Of a stretch of DNA of 22,535 bases, positions 17,546-22,535 are shown piece after piece (the stretch's first letter is position 1; each line of letters starts with the position of its first letter). The translations under genes were made by a program, and so were the position numbers. The notes below the pieces were generated by a model. It was given only the letters and a program-made list of their open reading frames with translations, did not search any database and had not been told where the DNA came from. The DNA is from Dunaliella salina (lineage: Eukaryota; Chlorophyta; Chlorophyceae; Chlamydomonadales; Dunaliellaceae), in contig MU069895.1 in the NCBI GenBank assembly GCA_002284615.2, positions 158,658 to 181,192 of the forward strand, in the 5' to 3' direction.

Positions 17546-18105
17546 GAGGACAAGCGGGGGTATGGAAGCATAATGAAAGCAACCAGCTCCAGAATCTGGT
17601 TACGTGGAGGTAACGTTGCCTTCAATACTCCTTCAGGTTGCGAAATTGTGTGCATGCTGCACAGGATGGGCATTGAGTTGAATTTTCAAGCCCAGAAGCA
17701 GGTTAGTGGTCTGGACCTGATTCTGTGCTGAACTGATGAATGGTTTGTTCTGTGTGGCAGGCCCACTTACACCCAAGTGGTGTGCGAGGTTACAGTTCTC
17801 TCACTAATGGTGATGGTGAAGAAACTGCAGCCATGCTGCTGCTGTGCTGCCTCCACATGTTGTATACAGCTTGCTGCAAATAAATATGATTAATGTCAAG
17901 TGTGTGCATGCCATTCTTTTGCACTCATGCAATTGAGGTTTCTAATGGCAGTAGAAAAAGAAAAATAAAAACTATGTAGGAAGAGAAACTATCCCTACAT
18001 CAATTAAGGAAAAGGAGACACATTGGCTTATAAAGAGCCGTAAGTCCCCTCCACCACAAGGTATGAGCCAAGGCAGGCTAATGGGGATCTGGAGGGTTAC
18101 TAAGA
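17546..18105. other. Spacer with a dispersed repeat copy
   Basis: The first half has no feature. Bases 17960-18116 are related to the 162-bp repeat and, in inverted orientation, to 15515-15600. No gene was seen. Confidence 0.5.
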
Positions 18106-19140
18106 TCACAAGGAAGTACTCTTGTTATCGATAGCGCGACGTTTGGAAACAAGTGTGTGGGCGTCTTTAACAGAATGGGCATGAAGTTGTTGGGTCAGCT
18201 TAGTGGCATGTCGGTGACCCAGTCCTACTTGTTTGAATTGCTTCAGGGTGTGCTCAATATGAATAGCTCCACAACATAGGGTGAATAGTTTCAGCTTTAG
18301 CGGTAATAAGTTTACAAAGGTCTGCATGCTGCTGCTTAGCCGCGTTCAACTGATGCTTTGGCCTTGTGTCTTCACATAACTTCATTTCAATGACGTTCCC
18401 ATGACGTTAGTTCACATCAAGTTCATGTGGTTGCATCAAGCGGCTAGTTCTGGTTGTCCTCCTTGTGGACCTGCGCAAAACATGTTGTAAATGAATAGGA
18501 GAAACACTGTTAGAAGTTGGCCCTTATAAGGAGTGATCATGATAGCATCTGGTCGTCTTGAGTCTTTTCTCTCTCTCTCTCTTGAAGGCTACGAGGGAAG
18601 AAGTAAATAGGTACAATTCTGTTTCAGGCATATTTGCAAAATCGCTTCCTACGTCTGTGTAGACCAGGCCTGCTCCCAAAGGGCTTTTGCCGAGCGCTTT
18701 TGTAATCATTCTGCCTGCGATTTTATGGCGTTCAGTTTCCAAGTTGGAGATGATACAGTTCTGGCAGCCTGAGAGCATGTGGAGTGTGCTGTCCAATTGA
18801 TGGCAGGCTGCAAGGGGGCATGTTGAGTCAGTGGATCTTTTGATCAGCATGTTTTTGATTGTAGATGGTGCCTGTGCGATACTGCAGGATGGCACGCTTC
18901 ATGGGTACAGTTTTGAAGTATGTTGGGCATATTTCTACTCAGAGGCATTGCTGGTTTTTTATTGACTTGCGATAACGAGTTTTGCATGTTCGGTTGTATA
19001 TGTGGGTCCATGGCCGTTAGGATTTGCTGTACATTTCCATTGAGGCCACTGCTAGCTTGCTAGCTTGTTAGTCAGGAGACCTTCCCTGAACCCACGCGGC
19101 CTCTGGCCTGCGTAGACTTTTCTTTTTCTTTTCTTGTTGT
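18106..19140 (-). pseudogene. Decayed LINE ORF2 tail with restriction-like endonuclease signature
   Basis: Read on the minus strand, fragments in shifting frames give, in order: QILTAMDPHIQPNM (about 19020-18975), KRAILQYRTGTIYNQKHA (about 18900-18845), then in another frame CPLAACHQLDSTLHMLSGC (about 18835-18775) and RHKIAGRMITKALGKSPLGA, then in a further frame RPDAIM (18555-18538), VIEMKLCEDTRPKHQLNAAK (from 18394) and HTLKQFKQVGLGHRHATK with QLHAHSV. A Cys-rich CCHC-type knuckle followed by RPD and a downstream E(M/I)K is the signature of the restriction-like endonuclease at the C-terminus of R2-type and related LINEs. At least three frame changes and stops make it non-functional. The knuckle reads CPLA where a second Cys is expected. 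The reverse-transcriptase core is not present in this window. Confidence 0.8.
19043..19140. repeat. Dispersed repeat shared with 15284-15390
   Basis: Same orientation and order of GAGGCCACTGCTAGC, GCTAGCTTGTTAGT, GGACCTTCCC-like, ACGCGGCCTCTGGCCTGCGT and a pyrimidine-rich TTTTCTTTTTCTTTTC tail. Beyond about 19270 the copy may continue in parallel with 15425-15480 (TGTAGGTG, GGTTGT) after a deletion in one copy. Confidence 0.75.
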
Positions 19141-19660
19141 GCGAGTGATAGCTTCAGAGGAAAAGATGTCTTACGGGATGGAAAAAAATGCTCCTGTCTG
19201 CTATGTATTCCTGTCGGCGGTGTTTATGACACTGCCATCTATAAATGTTAGGTGTCACCAGTTAGGGATCTTTGGTTGTAGGGGTTGCAGGAACGGTTGT
19301 AGGTGAGGTCTGATTTTTTTTGTTGGCTGCAGATTTTGAAAAGGTTGTGTGTGTCATGATGCATAAGTGCAAACCTTTCCCTCCATGTGGTAGATGCTTT
19401 AACACAAAGGTCGCATGGGTTTATTGCAAGGGTTTATGCAAGGGTATACAAGCGTCAACCTTCAGCCCGGATCTTTGGCTGATCGGCTCCTGGAAACGTT
19501 CACCAGCTCTCAAGATTAACAAAAACACTAACCAAGACAAATGACAGGTGGGGAAAGCGTCGCAAGCCCGCTACTTTCTACTGTGCATCAATTCATCCGG
19601 CGAAGCAAAATTTTGGTACCGACGCTGAAAAATTGGTACAGCCATTCTGTCACTGACTGA
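19141..19660. other. Unassigned, contains one copy of a short dispersed motif
   Basis: 19460-19493 (CTTCAGCCCGGATCTTTGGC then TGATCGGCTCCTGG) resembles 21123-21157 and 21825-21861 in the same orientation. These three may be pieces of related LINE ends. Nothing else was recognised. Confidence 0.45.
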
Positions 19661-20040
19661 ACCTTGAACTTTCACTTTCAATCCCCCTCAGTTGCAAGAG
19701 CCACAATGCCCATGACAGTTCTTCAGCATGCCATGATGAACATGCAAGTGCAAATGCTTCACCAGCGTGCCTTGCTGTGTGCACTGCAGCATGCATGGGC
19801 TTGGCTTTTTTTTTGCACATGCATTACCCAATGCATGGCAATGCTTCTTGCTGCGTGCATTGCTAAGCACTTGCATTAACGCATGCATGGATGTATGCCT
19901 TGCTGTGTGGATTATTGCATGCAACGCTGCATGGTGTGTATGACGCAATAAGATTGCTGCATACATTCTGTACCATGATTGCTGCATGCGCTCTGCATGA
20001 AGTTTGCCGCACGCATTCTTCTCATCGGGCTGCAAATGCT
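19661..20040. repeat. Degenerate GCATGC/TGCATG-rich low-order repeat
   Basis: Dense, irregularly spaced TGCATG, GCATGC and CATGCATG words occur (for example 19790-19798 and 19881-19890), with repeated TTGCTG(C/T)GTGCATT-like phrases about 25-35 bp apart. Open frames on both strands (19664-19879 plus, 19688-20035 minus) are Cys/His/Met-rich products of this repeat. Confidence 0.6.
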
Positions 20041-21347
20041 GAGGTTGAGCCTTGCGAGCAAGAGACCCACCTTCTCCTGGACCTGGGATAGAGGAGCCAA
20101 ATTGATTTGCGTTTGTTCAATTTACTTAACACTATATTGTTTGGAACGTTAGCAACTGAGCAACGAGAGCATCGACGATTGAGTTCAGCTTCTTGCGGCT
20201 ACCAAATATGGCACCGCCCTTTGCATTGACCGGCCACCCAAATATTTTCCCCGATCAACTCTTTTTGTCGTTGAGCAAGCCAAGCCTCAGGACGGGAGAT
20301 GCGCTGGGCATGCCATTCTAGCCATCTTTTGCTCAGCTACCAAACAGAGGGTGTTTCAGAACTCTGTACACAGGACTTCTCCCACTAAATTGACACTGCA
20401 GGCCTAGAGTTTTGCTTGGCCTGCATGTCGGGTCTCAGGGCGGGGGGTGAGCTGGGAGGGCCTGGGCAGCCAGGTGTGAGCTTTACCGGGAAACAGGCAA
20501 ACCTAGGGTCTCACGCCCCATGAATGGGTCTTCGCCAAAAAAAACTTGGTGGAAGTGGTGAGAACGTCATGCTATGTTTGTTCCGTTTTGTTGAAGTGAT
20601 TTGTTTGCATGGAGTACATTAGGTGCTTTGAAACAGAGGGGAGCTTTTTCTGTCTCTGCCAATGTTGACTATTTCTGTGGTACCATTCCCCTTGGGGAAT
20701 TGCATGCTAAAATTCCTCAAACTATCCGGGTTATTTAGGAAGAGACTTTGCTTTCCCTCATTGTCTCACATGGCAATTAGCTGCATGCATCTCATGTTTT
20801 TTTCAGGAGGAGCGAGAGGAAGAAGGTAGGTCTGGGGTTGCTGGAATATTAAGCTTTCCGAGGGAAGCTTGGCAAGGAATCAGCGCATGCATCCTTTCTT
20901 GGTCCATCCCATCTGGCTGGGGAGGAGCATGAAGGCAGTAGTTGGGGTAGTCGTGTAAGCAATTGAAGACAGGGCATGTATGACAAGGTAGCAGATTAAT
21001 TCATCATCATGGGCAAAAATCAAAAGGAGAAGCCTGTGAATATGGTTCCGAACATATCAATGTTGGCCCAAAAGCTCTATCTCGAGCAAAAGGGTTAGGA
21101 ATACAAAGGTTATAGGAGTGGCCTACAGCCCGAGACTCTGGCTGATTGGCTGCTGGTGAAACAAGCTCAGCCAGCATCAAAAATTTAAACCAACTCTGAC
21201 AAAAATTCCGAAAATCTGTACGAGTCTTGATTTAAAAAGCGTTGGTCCCAGGATCAGTCAAAACGTGGTAGCTCGCCAAGAAAGGAAGCCACAAACAAGG
21301 CAGCTGCTCATGTTTTTTTGCTTTTGTCAACATTATATTGCAGGAGT
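20041..21347. other. Unassigned sequence
   Basis: No tandem repeat and no convincing gene. A 19-nt stretch at 20807-20825 has perfect-looking flanking splice signals (TTTTTTTCAG and AAG|GTAGGT) but no partner exon. A copy of the dispersed CAGCCC...GGCTGATTGGC motif is at 21123-21157. Confidence 0.4.
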
Positions 21348-21700
21348 CTAGGAGCTGCTGAAGTCGGTGTTTGGAAGCTGGGCAAACGTATGTAATGGTT
21401 TGAAAAGATCAATGAACAAGTCATTGTATTTTCTGCACAGCTCAAACATCTCCAGGCAATTGCGATAGAAGAGAACATGTTTCTCGTTCTGGACTTCAGC
21501 ACACTCACACTTGTCATAAATATTTGAGCCACCCAGCCATGTACAGGATTCGACCTTCAAGCAGTGGGCACGAAGCCTAAACCTACTTACATTCCTTATG
21601 ACTCCTTTATCCAGATCTTTAAAGTAGTTCACACTGCTGAGGGGAACGATTGGTCGCTATATGGGAGGAATGTGTAAATGTGATGGTTGGAATTACTTAA
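21348..21700 (-). pseudogene. C-terminal fragment of a second LINE ORF2
   Basis: The minus-strand frame ends with TGA at 21348 and is open back to about 21700. It reads NYFKDLDKGVIRNVSRFRLR, then AHCLKVE, a Cys/His cluster YDKCECAEVQNEKHVLFYRN, and FELCRKYNDLF. This arrangement of an RLRxHxLKVE stretch followed by a Cys/His cluster with Q(N/D)EKH and a KYxxLF helix is what I recall at the C-terminus of LINE reverse transcriptases in algae. The upstream reverse-transcriptase core is not found in the adjacent bases, so the copy is 5'-truncated or broken. Family assignment is from memory. Confidence 0.6.
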
Positions 21701-21778
21701 TCCGAGAATGTGTATCAGTACCCAGAGACAGAGTCTGCAGCTGTGCAAGCAGTAACATAAAGGCAAGAGAAGGCAGGT

Positions 21779-22057
21779 TCAGCAGGACCACCACTTTTTT
21801 TTAGATTTAGATTTCAATGGGGTACCTTCAGCCAGAGTGTTCGGCTGGTCGGCCTGTGACTGGTCCTCGCCAGCCATCAAAACGTCCATAAGCTCAGAAA
21901 TAAAAAAGTAAATAAAGCTTGTAGTCGTGTTGCAAGAGGAAATCATGTATGGCCTAGACACTAACTTGGTGTAAACAAGGTTGCTCCAGCGAAATCCACC
22001 ACTTGAGGTGCTGCCCCCTGGTCCTGCTGAGCTAGGGTGTGCAAAGCTCCATTCCAA
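21779..22057 (-). CDS. Doubtful open frame, possibly retroelement-derived
   Basis: 92 codons from ATG to TGA. It contains MDVLMAGEDQSQADQPNTLA and a basic end KSKSKKKWW. The central part overlaps the dispersed motif shared with 19460 and 21123, so it is probably part of a retroelement and not a host gene. No domain was recognised. Confidence 0.2.
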   Translation of the reverse strand: MEWSFAHPSSAGPGGSTSSGGFRWSNLVYTKLVSRPYMISSCNTTTSFIYFFISELMDVLMAGEDQSQADQPNTLAEGTPLKSKSKKKWWSC

Positions 22058-22085
22058 CCATGCAGCGTCATTCTGATATCATAAT

Positions 22086-22240
22086 GTTATATAGAATCAA
22101 TACAATTCTATACACCATGAATGTGAGAGGCCTGTAATGTTGTATAGAATCAATACAATTCTATACACCATGACTGTGAGAGGCCTATAATGTTGTATAG
22201 AATCAATACAATTCTATACACCATGAATGTGAGAGGCATG
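22086..22240. repeat. 53-bp tandem triplication with internal palindrome
   Basis: ATAGAATCAATACAATTCTA begins at 22091, 22144 and 22197 (period exactly 53). Each unit continues TACACCATGA(A/C)TGTGAGAGG. Every unit contains TATAGAAT and ATTCTATA, a perfect 8-bp inverted repeat around seven bases. The third unit carries the start of the endonuclease frame; the first two repeat that start out of frame. Confidence 0.93.
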
Positions 22241-22535
22241 TTTACAAGCCATTTGGACTTGGGACATGCCATTGCTACGCACAACCCAGATGTCCTAGTA
22301 CTCACAGAAATCAAGCTCAAGAAGAGCAACAAACAACGAGCGTGGCTTGTCAACTTACTCAAACAATATAAGTGGTGGCCTGCCTACAACAAAGACGGTG
22401 GGACTATCATCTGTGTTCGCACAGCCATAGCCTTCTCAACCAACTGCTCCAACGTAAGCTTAGATCCTAATGGCAGACACGCCTCTGTTATCCTCAAAAG
22501 TCAACTCTCAAGCCTCCTAATCATTGGTACCTATT
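22223..22535 (+). mobile_element. Non-LTR retrotransposon, apurinic-type endonuclease N-terminus (partial)
   Basis: From ATG at 22223 (or 22190 in the same frame; an in-frame TAG lies at 22145-22147) the frame is open to the window edge for 104 codons. It starts MNVRGMFTSHLD, then NPDVLVLTEIKLKK (21-34) and a Trp-rich stretch QYKWWPAY (48-55). A GG at 59-60 precedes TIICV, with LDPNGRHASVIL (80-91) and LLIIGTY (98-104) after it. The Asn at 2 and Glu at 29 sit where the catalytic Asn and Glu of the exonuclease-endonuclease-phosphatase fold of LINE endonucleases are expected. It is cut off before the remaining catalytic residues and the reverse transcriptase. It appears intact as far as it goes. 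Confidence 0.85.

Noticed and set aside
19664..20035. Cys/His/Met-rich frames on both strands
   Set aside because: Produced by GCATGC/TGCATG-rich low-order repeats. No domain was seen.

Overview
This is eukaryotic nuclear DNA, repeat-dense and gene-poor. The evidence is spliced coding sequence with GT-AG introns and consistent phases, long dinucleotide and trinucleotide microsatellites, several minisatellites, and decayed LINE retrotransposons. A bacterial or organellar origin is not supported. The clearest gene uses donors that are mostly GTG (GTGTGA, GTGTGG, GTGAGT, GTGCAT, GTGCGT, GTGCGG) and acceptors ending CAG. Together with LINEs resembling those I associate with green algae, this suggests a green-lineage alga, but I cannot name a species from sequence alone.

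Layout. Bases 1-900 hold a 26-bp minisatellite followed by a ~96-bp one. Bases 1115-1740 hold a 150-bp higher-order repeat carrying many TGACTCA heptamers. A candidate + strand exon lies at 2005-2138, followed by CAG-rich sequence (2372-2730), a TCA/ATC array (3086-3312), a ~72-bp minisatellite interrupted by a TG tract (3689-4430), and then unassigned sequence with scattered candidate exons. Bases 6480-7390 hold CTG-rich DNA and a ~200-bp repeat. Bases 7849-8466 hold a 116-bp repeat that ends in a hairpin. A candidate terminal exon of a + strand gene ends at 9983.

Two gene models matter most. (1) A minus-strand gene of at least four exons (about 11682 down to 10200) encodes an unrecognised protein of about 196 residues. 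Its phases agree at every junction, and one intron contains the assembly gap. (2) A plus-strand FMN nitroreductase-family gene has seven well supported exons (12059-17013) whose joined product carries the family motifs from end to end. Its 5' exon is uncertain, because the best candidate (11598-11635) lies antisense to the first exon of gene 1. Most of its introns contain microsatellites, minisatellites or other repeats.

Right of 17013 the window is mostly repeats. A repeat family occurs in tandem at 17228-17545 and again near 18000. A degenerate minus-strand LINE tail with a CCHC plus RPD...E restriction-like endonuclease signature covers about 18106-19140. A second, different LINE C-terminus lies at 21348-21700. 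At the right edge is the start of an apurinic-type endonuclease domain of a non-LTR element, preceded by a 53-bp triplication.

No new multi-gene system is evident. The most interesting items are the unknown minus-strand gene, the reconstructed nitroreductase with its non-B-DNA-rich introns, and the coexistence of two LINE endonuclease types.
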